Shown: piece by piece, positions 1 through 11,890 of the stretch
Layout of the letters: each line of letters begins with the position of its first letter
Position numbering within the stretch: the first letter of the stretch is position 1
Source: Oreohelix idahoensis
Lineage: Eukaryota; Mollusca; Gastropoda; Stylommatophora; Oreohelicidae
Assembly (NCBI GenBank): GCA_024509875.1
Contig: JAMPIV010000581.1
Span: 377,001-441,000, forward strand
Length of the DNA stretch: 64,000 bases
Direction: 5' to 3'
Made by a program: the position numbers and the translations under genes
The notes under the pieces: generated by a model
What the model was told of the DNA's origin: nothing
The model's database searches: none
The model's input: only the letters and a program-made list of their open reading frames with translations

Positions 1-225
1 CGCCTTCAGCCCTTGAGGTCTTCCAGCTATGGAGGAAGTAATGCTGAATCAACATTGGAATATCTCAGGAAAGTCATAGATAGCTTTGCCTCTGGCACAG
101 CACAAAGCAGTGGAGAGATTCCTCCTGATTCAATCTAAAGCTGTAAAGCCACATCACTGCACCTCTCGCTTACTTTGCTGTGTTAGTACTGGAAAGAGCA
201 CACTACACCTCGACATGCAGACTAA

Positions 226-1599
<1,374 letters not shown>

Positions 1600-1960
1600 A
1601 GGACGAGATGGTACGACAAGTTAACCCATTTGCTGAGTCATGTAAACAAATGTTTCAAATAAACCTGGTCAACCCATCAATGAATGTGCGCATGGTATTT
1701 ATAGAAGACTCGGACCTAGATAAGAGACGATATAATGGACCTACATCCAAAACAGAGGTTGCTGCAATATTATTTTCGAGAAGAGGGGAACCACCTACAA
1801 ATAGAGACACATGCATATATCCCACAGGCTGAGGTTACTGCTGTAGAATTTTATACAGACTTTTGAAAGAATATGCTTATACCTTCCGAAACCTGTATTC
1901 AGTCACGGACAACTATATGTTGGTCTCTCAAGAGTTAGATCAATGGACTCATAAGTGTTG
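1600..1960 (+). pseudogene. Helitron relict (N-terminal protein segment plus helicase motif VI)
   Basis: Two pieces of a rolling-circle Helitron protein lie in order on the plus strand. The first (1608-1832) contains NPFAESCKQMFQ, then an RMVFIEDSDLDKRRYN-like stretch and an NRDTCIYP motif. This resembles the region upstream of the Rep nuclease in animal Helitrons, where the protein reads NPYA-K-Y, D-RRYN and RDI. The second (about 1892-1955) reads PVFSHGQLYVGLSRVRS, the motif VI block at the C-terminus of the Pif1-type helicase. More than 1000 codons that normally separate them are missing, so this is an internally deleted, dead copy. Established: Helitrons encode Rep plus an SF1 helicase. 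Inference: both pieces belong to one insertion. I did not find a convincing CTRR 3' end or terminal hairpin. Confidence 0.7.
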
Positions 1961-2139
1961 TATATGAGAAGAATGAAATTTTTATTTGTATTTATAACGA
2001 AATTTTTGAATGAATAAATAAAATGTATTGATATTTAATTATTAACCTTTAAGATATGATGCTGATGACGTATGTTACAACAAGTTATGACAACATACAC
2101 GAGACAGAAGAAGTTGCAACAACTATAGAAGCAGCTTTT

Positions 2140-2940
2140 GTCTTTGTATTATTGGAAAGGTCTTTGCGCCTACACAAAATGGTTGAGCGTATCTATCCAG
2201 AGTCACATTGCAGATCTAAGTTGGCAGATCAACAATATACATGATCTTTTCTCTCCGCCAACGTACGTCAAGTCAAAACAGCAGGAAAACTCTTTAAACA
2301 TTGCTCTCTTTGACCTCACAAAACCATTTGACATGGTTAGCGGGGATGGACTCTCTTTAAAATCCTCCGAATAATAGGCTGCTCCATCAAGTTACTGGAC
2401 AGGAAAAAATCATCACAGGAAGCCATAAAGGGAACTATGGAGATTCTTATTGACATTTGATACTATTTGTCACGCAAAAATGCATTAAGAATGAAAGTTA
2501 CCTGTTGGCAGGTGGTGACGTGTTTTGATGACAGTAGTGATATGTAGTTGTGGCTGTGTTCATGAATGAAGCAGACACGTTTAAGTCATGGATGTGTGAC
2601 TTTTTTGGTCATTCACGTTACAATATTACTGCATTACATATTTGTGAATCCTTACCAGTATTGAAAATCCATCTATATAAAACCACAAACGGTTGTATCA
2701 GTTGGTTAGAGATTGTATTTTGAATAGTTATTGGATGTTCTCACATAGTCTACAGGAATAGTGGAAGGCTGGAACATAAATTGACAGCTGGATTGGCAAA
2801 GCAACAACCGACTTTGCCCGATTCACAATCGCTTCTGGGAAAACCTCGAAGTCACAATGAAACCTAAAGCTGTAGTTTATGATGAACGCGTCACCAGCAC
2901 ACTCATATATTGCAAGGAGACATGGACAACTAATGCTAAT
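2140..2940 (+). pseudogene. LINE reverse-transcriptase relict, part 1
   Basis: Degenerate non-LTR retrotransposon ORF2. At 2175-2250, in shifted frames, the sequence resembles the LPESQCGFR-to-IF block before RT motif A. At 2300-2350 the motif A segment is clear as ALFDLTKPFDMVSGDGL (usual form: F-DLTKAFDTV-R-GLW). After a degenerate stretch, 2760-2940 carries the C-terminal part, with a W-ENLEVTMKPKAVVY segment and a CKETWTTNAN segment, the counterpart of the usual LLYGSETWTT-A. Frameshifts and stops are present throughout. The frame is cut at 2940 by the inserted inverted-repeat element and resumes at 4090, reading on correctly if one copy of CTAAT is discounted. The type is an AP-endonuclease LINE of RTE/CR1-like aspect; the clade is not resolved. 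Confidence 0.75.
2936..2940. repeat. Target-site duplication CTAAT, left copy
   Basis: CTAAT stands directly before the left inverted repeat and again directly after the right one (4090-4094). Discounting one copy restores continuous LINE coding sense across the junction, which is independent evidence that this is a real insertion scar. Confidence 0.9.
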
Positions 2941-3139
2941 TGTCAAGGAACTGTTTAAGCCCCCAGTATGTCAGAATACTGTATGAGATATGCGCTGATG
3001 ATGAGGTGTGGCGTGAGTGTGTAGATGGTGGTAAACAATGGCTCGTACGAACTAGCCCAACACCACTGGTACAGTTCCAAGACATTTATTAAACTGATAG
3101 ATATACATCGTGGAAATCAAGTACATGTAGCAAGCATAC
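2941..3139 (+). repeat. Left terminal inverted repeat of element C
   Basis: 199 bases that pair without a mismatch with 3891-4089. The pairing stops sharply after GCATAC at 3139. The arm contains a TTTATTAA stretch that reads as an AATAAA-like signal on the other strand. Confidence 0.9.
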
Positions 3140-3890
3140 AGAACATTGTCATGAGTATGAATGATGATAGTGTTTGGTGTGAAGGGTCACCGAACTAATG
3201 TTGTAAACACTTGTTTAAGTGTAACTCAGCTACTGAGTTAATTTCTGACGTTATGTCAACATGGTGTGACTTGTGCGTGCGCTGGGAGAGAGCGTGCGAG
3301 TGAATACAAGTCTGGTGTGGCTGAGCGATTTCGGTGTTTCCCTGTCGAGCGGTGAGCTCATATAGGGTGACTGAGTGAGTGTGTGATTAGAAGCCGAGCT
3401 GGAAGCTCGGAGTTGTATGACTGGAGAAACACAGATGTGATTATTCTGATGTGAGGATATATGTATTATATATTGTGTAGGTCCTACCTATTGTTGAGGG
3501 CGAAGATTGTTATACCGCCTGGAAGTGTTCCTGTTGAAACCACATTTATACTCTGTTCGCGGAGAACAGTATAGGGCGTTGGTGTTTCCGGCCCTGGTGC
3601 TACTGGAAGAAAGGTGACGCGTTTCCCGCCTTGTAGCGTATTGAAATAATAGAGGCGTTGTGATTTCCCGCCTGGATGAGATTCTGGAAGAATCTAGATG
3701 GCGACGCTTAATACCGCCAACCACTGATAATAAGTGGATCACACCTAGATGGTGTTATGATTGTGCGAGGAAGGTATGCCGCACCGAGGACTGTATATGT
3801 AACTGTTAGTGTGTGTTCGTGTAAGGTCATTTTGGGAACACGAGAGTCAGGGTTATTTCCTACAGGCAATGTCAGCCTGGAGGTGAGTCA

Positions 3891-4089
3891 GTATGCTTGC
3901 TACATGTACTTGATTTCCACGATGTATATCTATCAGTTTAATAAATGTCTTGGAACTGTACCAGTGGTGTTGGGCTAGTTCGTACGAGCCATTGTTTACC
4001 ACCATCTACACACTCACGCCACACCTCATCATCAGCGCATATCTCATACAGTATTCTGACATACTGGGGGCTTAAACAGTTCCTTGACA
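3891..4089 (-). repeat. Right terminal inverted repeat of element C
   Basis: Exact reverse complement of 2941-3139. It is followed immediately by the second CTAAT (4090-4094) and by the resumed LINE coding sequence. Confidence 0.9.
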
Positions 4090-4285
4090 CTAATCATGAA
4101 AAAAGGCTCAATACCTTTCACCTACAGTGTTGGCACTCCATCCTCGGTCTTCCATGGAAGTACAAAGCGACCAGTGTCGAGGTTTTGTCATGCGGTGGCT
4201 TCAAAGCATGTAAACTCTGCGTAGTGTCAAAACACGAGCAAGATACTCTGGAAATGCCACGTAAGCAAGTGTTTTTATGATAAAT
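4090..4285 (+). pseudogene. LINE reverse-transcriptase relict, part 2 (downstream of element C)
   Basis: Continuation of the LINE cut at 2940. It opens with HEKRLNTFHLQCW and then LGLPWKYKATSVEVL, the counterpart of the usual E-RLN-FHLRCLRRILGI-WQD-V-N-EVL stretch in the C-terminal region of LINE RT proteins. The frame stays open to about 4280 and then fades. The precise continuation from TNAN at 2940 shows that this was one sequence before element C arrived. Confidence 0.8.
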
Positions 4286-4349
4286 TTTGAACTGCACAAC
4301 TTCAATTGTGCTCTAACTTTATGGTTATGGCCTTGAACTTGTCATTTCT

Positions 4350-5790
4350 TCTAAATTTGAACTACAACTACAAATACATGTAACTTCGACAGTGGGAAAT
4401 CATTGTATTTTTTTTTTTTTTTTGCCAAGGAAATTATAATTTTGTCGATAAATTTACACACCAGCATTGAACTCCCATGAAAGTTTACAACAAGAAAAGT
4501 GCTGAGAAGATATCCAGAGGGCTGACTCTTATAGTTAGCAGTCGGTAACCCACAACACAACAAGATAACTGAGAAGAAGCCACAACTGACCGCTGCTGCG
4601 AGCGATTTGTAAATCGAAGCTTCAAACAGTCGCAGATTTTGAGGTACTGCTTTGTCTGAGGGTATGTCAATACAGATCATTAAACTTAAAAAAATATCCT
4701 AGTGAATTAATGTATTATTTAAAATTATTTATTATTTACAATTAATGTTATACTTAACATTAATTCTCATGTATATATCTTGCGTTGTGCCCAAACGAAG
4801 ATGGCTTCTACCACTTTATAACCTCAGTTCTCCACATCATTGGATCAGCTAGAAGTTCTTGTTAGGACTGACCAACGCTAGCAATAAAAGCTTAAAGTCC
4901 TTTTAAGAGTTTTGCTTTTGTGTGCTGTGCTCAAAGAGTTCGCCTTCTGTTTTTCTGCCGTCTTTTATTTCGGCACATTGGGTCGATGTACTGTAAGGGA
5001 AACAATTTAACTAACTTTGGCATTAAGCGAAACTAAAGGGAAGTAATCATGACTGGGATTGGAAAATGTCTTTAACTGATGCCAAAATTCTTAAAAGTAT
5101 TGTACAGTTAGTTGTACGACGTACACCTTTTCGACTGACTTAACCACAGCCCGAGACAGTGTTGTCGAAATGAGGAGTCTGATAAACAGTGGCCAGTCAG
5201 CATCAAGAGGGGCGTCTTGGTTATAAACTTCAGACGCCATACCCTGGTAATAGTTTGCATGTTCAACTAGTGGTTAAAAACGTGACACAATTTTGGAAAT
5301 TGTGAACTGTTTAACAGTGGATCTACTCTGTTCCTGGCATAAGCATAGCATCTTAAGTTTCCAGAAGGAAGTTAGCTTCTACATCGTGTTGTACAACGTA
5401 TTGTGAAAACACAAATCAAGACATGCAAGCCAATAACATAATGAAAACGATTAAAAAGTGACAATATACATTGTGTTTTTAACTTGTGTCAAATCTTGTA
5501 ACATATTGATATAACCAGATGTTACTTTTTTTTTAACTATACATCATTAATCAATAAAGTGCACTGATTTGGTTATAACTGCAGTTATTGAGTTATTTAA
5601 ATTTCCAGTTATACTTTTGTTGTGTGGTCAAAGAAATATTAGTAATTTAAAATTGGTAGGTAATAAATATGAGCTGCATTCACAAATGTATAAAACACCC
5701 CTACGAGCATTGGATAGATCTAACGACAAGGTGATTTACCTATCAGTTCTGTTCTACAGCTTTTATTGAGAAATGTGCAGTTAACTACCT
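4350..5790. repeat. Dispersed repeat, copy 1 (diverged partner at 47.2-49.7 kb)
   Basis: Several blocks here match blocks at 47190-49690 in the same order and orientation: the GTGGGAAATCATTGTAT to GAAATTATAATTTTGTCG region near 4390-4450, a GCGTTGTGCCC-AA-GAAGATGGCTT segment near 4785, and the stretch near 5540-5760 with TAAAGTGCA, CAGTTATA and ACCTATCAGTTCT. Divergence is high with many indels. There is no coding sense. It includes a T18 run at 4409-4426. It may be the non-coding part of an old transposon, but its ends are not visible. Confidence 0.6.
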
Positions 5791-5879
5791 GACTTGTCTT
5801 GTGCCCTTTTATAGATCTGGTTCAATATTTCTCTTCTCCATTTCTCGGAACTTCTTTCTAGATTTCTATCCAACATCCA

Positions 5880-6320
5880 TCTCACCACAATAAGCACATA
5901 TTACGGGGTTCGCTCCATTGAAGATGGTCTCATCACCGAAAATATTTGTTACGGACAGATAGCTAAAGGACAACCGACCAATCGCAGCTGACAGTTGACA
6001 AATGTGAGACAGAGACACAATGAAAGCACAGGCCATAAATCCTGCAGCCTAGGACAACAAAGCTGCCTATCACACCAAGTTGAGTTGCCCCCTGTGGACA
6101 CAGCCTCAGTTTGGGCGAAAAGCTGTTCCAGCAGGCAGAAGAGAAAAGCTGTTCCAGCAGGCAGAAGAGAAAAGCTGTTCCAGCAGGCAGAAGAGAAAAG
6201 CTGTTCCAGCAGGCAGAAGAGAAAAGCTGTTCCAGCAGGCAGAAGAGAAAAGAGCAAACCAAAAGGAACACCAAGCACACGTAGTTGAGGCCTATCACAT
6301 CCAGTGCCCATCATCCATGT
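5880..6320 (+). pseudogene. LINE C-terminal relict with internal tandem expansion
   Basis: Near 5905-5990 the plus strand reads in one frame as I-DGLITENICYGQIAKGQ, resembling the R-PK-LLYGELA-GQR segment that follows the RT domain in many metazoan LINE proteins. After a gap, REKLFQQAEEKRANQKE-like reading resembles the charged tail. A 26-bp tandem repeat lies inside. Similarity is modest and broken by frameshifts, so the assignment is tentative. No clade can be given. Confidence 0.4.
6121..6250 (+). repeat. 26-bp tandem repeat, 5 copies
   Basis: Five exact copies of a 26-bp unit beginning AGCTGTTCCAGCAGGCAG and ending AGAGAAA, starting at 6121, 6147, 6173, 6199 and 6225. Because 26 is not a multiple of 3 and the unit lacks stops, several frames on both strands stay open; those frames are artefacts. 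Confidence 0.97.
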
Positions 6321-6322
6321 AA

Positions 6323-6874
6323 TGTCATCTTCTATGTTCAGTTTGTAGTCAAGCTAAATCTGGAGACCTGTCGCCAGGACGAAGTTCACAGTCTGTTCAG
6401 GTCACGTCGGCAGCCCCATAACTTCTGCTTGAGCTCAGCACCTCCTGGCCAGGTCAGACGTCGTGGGTCATCATGGCTCGGACAGTTTTGGAGAATGTGT
6501 TCGGGTGTCTGGATTCCCAGTTCCACGTGGACATTCATTTGTATGAGATAACTTTGTAATAACTAAGAATATTACGTAATCATAATGTATTTTATATTTC
6601 TTTATTTAAACTCTCAAACTCTTCATTTAATTCTCAAAATATAGAGAGCTTTATTCCTCATTTGTGGTGTGCTAATGCATATATGTTATAAACCACCAGA
6701 AGCAATAAACTAAAATGAGGACTTTATGAGAAAACAGGAAGCAAACATAGCTGACACATTGAATTTCGTTACGAACTTCAAAGTGAGAAATCGACACTGA
6801 ACTGCTTATATATCTTTCCCGGCCCTTGAGACTTGTTAATTGCGCATTTTGAAAATAAACTAAAAAATGAAGAA
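6323..6874. other. No supported gene
   Basis: AT-rich sequence with short open frames on both strands. I see no family motif and no tandem structure. It may be intronic to the gene that owns the EGF exon at 7071-7208, whose downstream intron would run leftwards from there. Confidence 0.4.
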
Positions 6875-7064
6875 ACGGCCAGAGATTCAAAATACATGTG
6901 CATTTAAAAAAAAAAACGATCATACTAAGTTATAAAAGAGACGGCCAGAGATTCAAAGTACATGTGCATTTAAAAAAACGATCATACTAAGTTATAAAAG
7001 AGACGGCCAGAGATTCAAAGTACATGTGCATTTAAAAAAACGATCATACTAAGTTATAAAAGAG
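6875..7064. repeat. 62-bp tandem triplication beside the EGF exon
   Basis: Three copies start with ACGGCCAGAGATTC at 6875, 6941 and 7003. The first is 66 bp because its A run is longer; the other two are 62 bp. Each contains a run of 7-11 A and CGATCATACTAAG. The third copy ends 6 bases from the 5' splice site of the minus-strand exon, so the triplication occupies the first part of that intron. Confidence 0.95.
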
Positions 7065-7070
7065 ACTGAC

Positions 7071-7208
7071 CATATTGACAGCCTGGACCAAAGTAGCCAC
7101 GTTTGCACAGCCCTCCATTAGGACAGTCTCCATTCTGGTCACATTGTGCGCCATTATAACACTGACAATTGTACCTACAGCTCTCTCCAAACCAACCGGG
7201 TATGCACG
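7071..7208 (-). CDS. EGF-like exon of a host gene (partial)
   Basis: The minus strand encodes 45 full codons rich in Cys, containing CIPGWFGESC, CQCYNGAQC, DCPNGGLC and GYFGPGCQYG. The spacing of Cys with Gly-Trp/Tyr-Phe-Gly is typical of EGF-like modules in MEGF10/11-type receptors and of the EGF-bearing receptors that are numerous in molluscs. The exon is bounded by an AG acceptor (preceded by CTATCTC) and a GTCAGT donor. It is 138 bp long with phase 1 on both sides (two bases, 45 codons, one base), the usual arrangement of a shufflable EGF module. The product would be extracellular, probably in adhesion or recognition; the gene cannot be named from one exon. I found no sister exon in the window, so introns would be long and full of transposons. 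It may also be an orphan or pseudo-exon. Confidence 0.75.
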
Positions 7209-7619
7209 CTGAGATAGTTATTAATAATGTTTATTAAACCAACTCAAGATAGTTTATAACAACACTGATTATTATAAACCAACATTAATTACTTATTTAC
7301 TAGTACGTGTGTTTGATATGTAAGTGTCATGTACACAGAGAAGCAACAACGGCATTCAGCGCTTTAGAAGACAAAGTGCAATTCGAAGAGATGAATCCAA
7401 CACAAAATTAAGAATTTTGAGAACAAATACAAGCCGGTGCCCAGTACAGTTTCGGGAACTGTGAAAAGACAAAGAAAGAACACCCTAAAGCATGTCGTAG
7501 AAGGCTACTAATATAAAGTTGTGCATCGGGCTGGCAACATCATCAGAGAAGACCAATTGTAACTGACACCTTCGATACAAGAGTCGAGTATGTGACAGCT
7601 TGGTGCAGGCGTACTGTAA
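7209..7619. other. Probable intron sequence, nothing else seen
   Basis: AT-rich stretch upstream (in minus sense) of the EGF exon, with short runs of near-repeated TTTATTAAACCAAC/TTATAAACCAAC at 7229-7290. No second EGF-like block is visible on either strand. Confidence 0.4.

Positions 7620-7653
<34 letters not shown>
7620..7653 (+). repeat. Poly-G tract of 34
   Basis: An uninterrupted run of 34 G on the plus strand. It occupies the place of the 6-7 G run found in every unit of the minisatellite that follows, so it looks like one expanded unit. Exact length is uncertain in any assembly. Confidence 0.9.
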
Positions 7654-7654
<1 letters not shown>

Positions 7655-7998
7655 GGCCGTGGTGGCTCGGTAAGGGGGGGACCAGGTGGCCGTGGTGGCT
7701 CGGTAAGGGGGGGCCCAGGTGGCCGTGGTGGCTCGGTAAGGGGGGACCAGGTGGCCGTGGTGGCTCGGTAAGGGGGGACCAGGTGGCCGTGGTGGCTCGG
7801 TAAGGGGGGACCAGGTGGCCGTGGTGGCTCGGTAAGGGGGGGACCAGGTGGCCGTGGTGGCTCTGTAAGGGGGGACCAGGTGGCCGTGGTGGCTCGGTAA
7901 GGGGGGGACCAGGTGGCCGTGGTGGCTCGGTAAGGGGGGACCAGGTGGCCGTGGTGGCTCGGTAAGGGGGGGACCAGGTGGCCGTGGTGGCTCGGTAA
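7654..7998 (+). repeat. G-rich 31-33-bp minisatellite, 11 copies
   Basis: Eleven units built on GGCCGTGGTGGCTCGGTAAG followed by 6-7 G and ACCAGGT; one unit has CTCTG for CTCGG. Unit length varies only through the G run. Each unit offers several GG/GGG tracts, so intramolecular G-quadruplexes are likely on the plus strand. Open frames of Gly or Pro-rich type here are by-products. Confidence 0.95.
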
Positions 7999-8439
7999 GG
8001 ATAGAAGAAATAAATGTTGATTATGGTGACACAAGGTAGTTCTATTTTATGACTCTAGAACATTGTGAGAAAAGTGAAGAACAGCCAGGAAATGACCACA
8101 CGTATGTTACAGGTGTCTGAAAGGGAATCAAAGAATTTTTACACCTTAACTTACCAATGTAGGTTATAAAATGCGACTCTAACTTCAGTTTTTAAGCTAC
8201 AGAAAAATGTCAAAAAAAGTATGGACTAGTCGACTGAAGAAAATGGTTCTAGACAGAAGTATGACCTGTCTGAAAACATTATCATAATAACTGGAGTGCG
8301 ATAGGCAAGCCTGTAGCATCATTTCTCTTCTTATCGGCTATAGATTGCATTATGAAAATATCCTTTTCAGCTAAACATAAATGGAATCCACAGGATACTG
8401 ACTAAACAGCTTTATGATCTATACTTTTTCCTGACGACC
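7999..8439. other. No supported gene
   Basis: AT-rich, with no tandem structure and no recognisable protein similarity on either strand. It may be degenerate upstream sequence of the LINE relict that starts near 8440. Confidence 0.4.
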
Positions 8440-9185
8440 CGACGTTTCTGTTCCATAAACGTAATCAGATTGAAGACATGCAAATATTTTAATAAATGGT
8501 CACAGCTAAAGGATATGAAAATACATAGGGAACAGACAAAGATAATGAGCATACAATCAGGTAAAGATAACAAGACAGCACCTAATGATACAAAACTACA
8601 CCATCAACAATCATGCACATACACTTGTATCTTGGCAGCAATAGAAACATGAAGCAACAGACAATGCTATCAAAATAAAAATAAAAAGGGCTAGAGGTCC
8701 CGTCATTGCAATGTAGAAAATAATCATACGGAAAGATAAAGATAAATAAAGTATAACACAAATTATAATCTTCAGCTCATATGACAAGTCCGTGATACAG
8801 AATGTCTTTGACACATGGAGAACAATTATTATTTTTTTAAAAATAACCATGCAGCTTTTTATTTTCATAAATAGGTGCTGGCCTATAATAGAAGGAATGA
8901 AATAGTAAGACAAGATGAAACTAGAAACAAGAACTAGACAAGTGAAAGTGCAGTAAGAGTTATGAAGAAGACGCTGGCGATGGATAGGACACACGCTGAG
9001 AACATACGCTGATAACATTTCAAGGCAGTTCTTGCTTTGGAATCCCCAGGGTGGGTGGTGTAGAGGGATTGGGGGGGGGGGGGAAGGTCATGCACGCCAG
9101 AACTAGAGACAGACATTAAAAGGATGAAGAAGACACGAAAAGAACTTGAGCCGATGTCACGTGACAGGAAGGGCTGGTACTACTG
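8440..9185 (+). pseudogene. LINE C-terminal relict ending at the 75-bp array
   Basis: A worn plus-strand copy of the region after the RT catalytic domain. Near 8500-8560 it reads KIHREQTKIMSIQSG (usual form: KIN-EKTKVM). At 8935-9040 a TRQVKVQ segment, then RRRWRWIGHTLR and FLLWNPQG, match the conserved RRWRWIGHTLRK...WNPQGKR block. At 9145-9175 the plus strand keeps the nucleotide signature CTTGAGCCGATGTCACGTGA of the protein tail, which is shared with the relict at 30.3 kb. A G12 run at 9070-9081 and many stops show it is dead. It ends about 30 bases before the first 75-bp repeat unit. Confidence 0.75.
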
Positions 9186-9345
9186 GGGAGTTCAAGGGTC
9201 AAAATAAAAACTTGCAAAACTAGTACTAGAGTAAAACATGCTTCACATAATGTGACAGTCACCAATGGGGAAGTGATAGACCTGCAACAAAACTAGTACT
9301 AGAGTAAAACATGCTTCACATAATGTGACTACGTCACCAATGGGG

Positions 9346-11890
9346 AAGTGATAGAACAGCAACAAAACTAGTACTAGAGTAAAACATGCTTCACATAATG
9401 TGACTAGGTCACCAATGGGGAAGTGATAGAATAGCAACAAAACTAGTATTAGAGTAAAACATGTTTCACATAATGTGACTAGGTCACCAATGGGGAAGTA
9501 ATAGAACAGCAACAAAACTAGTACTAGAGTAAAACGTGCTTCACATAATGTGACTAGATCACCAATAAGGAAGTGATAGAACAGCAACAAAACTAGTACT
9601 AGAGTAAAACATGCTTCACATAATGTGACTAGGTCACCAATGGGGAAGTGATAGAACAGCAACAAAACTAGTACTAGAGTAAAACATGCTTCACATAATG
9701 TGACTAGGTCACCAATGGGGAAGTGATAGAACAGCAACAAAACTAGTACTAGAGTAAAACATGCTTCACATAATGTGACTAGGTCACCAATGGGGAAGTA
9801 ATAGAACAGCAACAAAACTACTACTAGAGTAAAACATGCTTCACATAATGTGTCTAGGTCACCAATAAGGAAGTGATAGAACAGCAACAAAACTAGTACT
9901 AGAGTAAAACATGCTTCACATAATGTGACTAGGTCACTAATAAGGAAATGATAGAACAGCAACAAAACTAGTACTAGAGTAAAACATGCTTCACATAATG
10001 TGACTAGGTCACCAATGGGGAAGTGATAGAACAGCAACAAAACTAGTATTAGAGTAAAACATGTTTCACATAATGTGACTAGGTCACCAATGGGGAAGTG
10101 ATAGAACAGCAACAAAACTAGTACTAGAGTAAAACATGCTTCACATAATGTGACTAGGTCACCAATGGGGAAGTAATAGAACAGCAACAAAACTACTACT
10201 AGAGTAAAACATGCTTCACATAATGTGTCTAGGTCACCAATAAGGAAGTGATAGAACAGCAACAAAACTAGTACTAGAGTAAAACATGCTTCACATAATG
10301 TGACTAGGTCACTAATAAGGAAATGATAGAACAGCAACAAAACTAGTACTAGAGTAAAACATGCTTCACATAATGTGACTAGGTCACCAATGGGGAAGTG
10401 ATAGAACAGCAACAAAACTAGTACTAGAGTAAAACATGCTTCACATAATGTGACTAGGTCACCAATGGGGAAGTGATAGAACAGCAACAAAACTAGTACT
10501 AGAGTAAAACATGCTTCACATAATGTGACTAGGTCACCAATGGGGAAGTAATAGAACAGCAACAAAACTACTACTAGAGTAAAACATGCTTCACATAATG
10601 TGTCTAGGTCACCAATAAGGAAGTGATAGAACAGCAACAAAACTAGTACTAGAGTAAAACATGCTTCACATAATGTGACTAGGTCACCAATGGGGAAGTG
10701 ATAGAATAGCAACAAAACTAGTATTAGAGTAAAACATGTTTCACATAATGTGACTAGGTCACCAATGGGGAAGTAATAGAACAGCAACAAAACTAGTACT
10801 AGAGTAAAACGTGCTTCACATAATGTGACTAGATCACCAATAAGGAAGTGATAGAACAGCAACAAAACTAGTACTAGAGTAAAACATGCTTCACATAATG
10901 TGACTAGGTCACCAATGGGGAAGTGATAGAACAGCAACAAAACTAGTACTAGAGTAAAACATGCTTCACATAATGTGACTAGGTCACCAATGGGGAAGTG
11001 ATAGAACAGCAACAAAACTAGTACTAGAGTAAAACATGCTTCACATAATGTGACTAGGTCACCAATGGGGAAGTAATAGAACAGCAACAAAACTACTACT
11101 AGAGTAAAACATGCTTCACATAATGTGTCTAGGTCACCAATAAGGAAGTGATAGAACAGCAACAAAACTAGTACTAGAGTAAAACATGCTTCACATAATG
11201 TGACTAGGTCACTAATAAGGAAATGATAGAACAGCAACAAAACTAGTACTAGAGTAAAACATGCTTCACATAATGTGACTAGGTCACCAATGGGGAAGTG
11301 ATAGAACAGCAACAAAACTAGTATTAGAGTAAAACATGTTTCACATAATGTGACTAGGTCACCAATGGGGAAGTGATAGAACAGCAACAAAACTAGTACT
11401 AGAGTAAAACATGCTTCACATAATGTGACTAGGTCACCAATGGGGAAGTAATAGAACAGCAACAAAACTACTACTAGAGTAAAACATGCTTCACATAATG
11501 TGTCTAGGTCACCAATAAGGAAGTGATAGAACAGCAACAAAACTAGTACTAGAGTAAAACATGCTTCACATAATGTGACTAGGTCACTAATAAGGAAATG
11601 ATAGAACAGCAACAAAACTAGTACTAGAGTAAAACATGCTTCACATAATGTGACTAGGTCACCAATGGGGAAGTGATAGAACAGCAACAAAACTAGTACT
11701 AGAGTAAAACATGCTTCACATAATGTGACTAGGTCACCAATGGGGAAGTGATAGAACAGCAACAAAACTAGTACTAGAGTAAAACATGCTTCACATAATG
11801 TGACTAGGTCACCAATGGGGAAGTAATAGAACCGCAACAAAACTACTACTAGAGTAAAACATGCTTCACATAATGTGTCTAGGTCACCAA
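9346..11890. repeat. 17-unit (1275-bp) higher-order duplication in the 75-bp array
   Basis: Rare unit variants recur exactly 1275 bp apart: ATAGAATAGC at 9426 and 10701, the GTGCTTC variant at 9536 and 10811, the AAGTAATAG-to-CTACTACTAG unit at 9796 and 11071, and the CACTAATAAGGAAATG variant at 9935 and 11210. The match starts at 9346/10621 and ends near 10615/11890. A shorter 375-bp (5-unit) periodicity is visible inside, for example CACTAATAAGG at 9935 and 10310. Confidence 0.9.

Larger units (their letters stand above)
2941..4089. mobile_element. Element C: 1149-bp non-autonomous transposon with perfect 199-bp TIRs
   Basis: The first 199 bases (2941-3139) are the exact reverse complement of the last 199 (3891-4089) as far as I can check by eye. 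The element starts TGTCAAGG, ends CCTTGACA, and is flanked by the 5-bp direct repeat CTAAT. It sits inside a LINE relict. The 751-bp interior has no convincing open frame, so it must be moved in trans. TG...CA ends with a 5-bp duplication are what a retroviral-type integrase makes. Among DNA transposons this combination with long TIRs recalls Ginger elements, which encode a gypsy-related integrase; that assignment is inference only. A solo LTR is unlikely, because LTR end repeats are only a few bases long. Confidence 0.85.

Noticed and set aside
2941..4089. Solo LTR
   Set aside because: TG...CA and a 5-bp duplication fit, but 199-bp perfect inverted repeats are not an LTR feature.
5949..6322. 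Overlapping frames on both strands with LLPAGTAFLFC-like repeats
   Set aside because: The 26-bp unit has no stops in several frames; five exact copies explain them.
7543..8034. Pro-rich 163-codon frame and Gly-rich frame on the other strand
   Set aside because: Both are translations of the G-rich minisatellite and poly-G tract.
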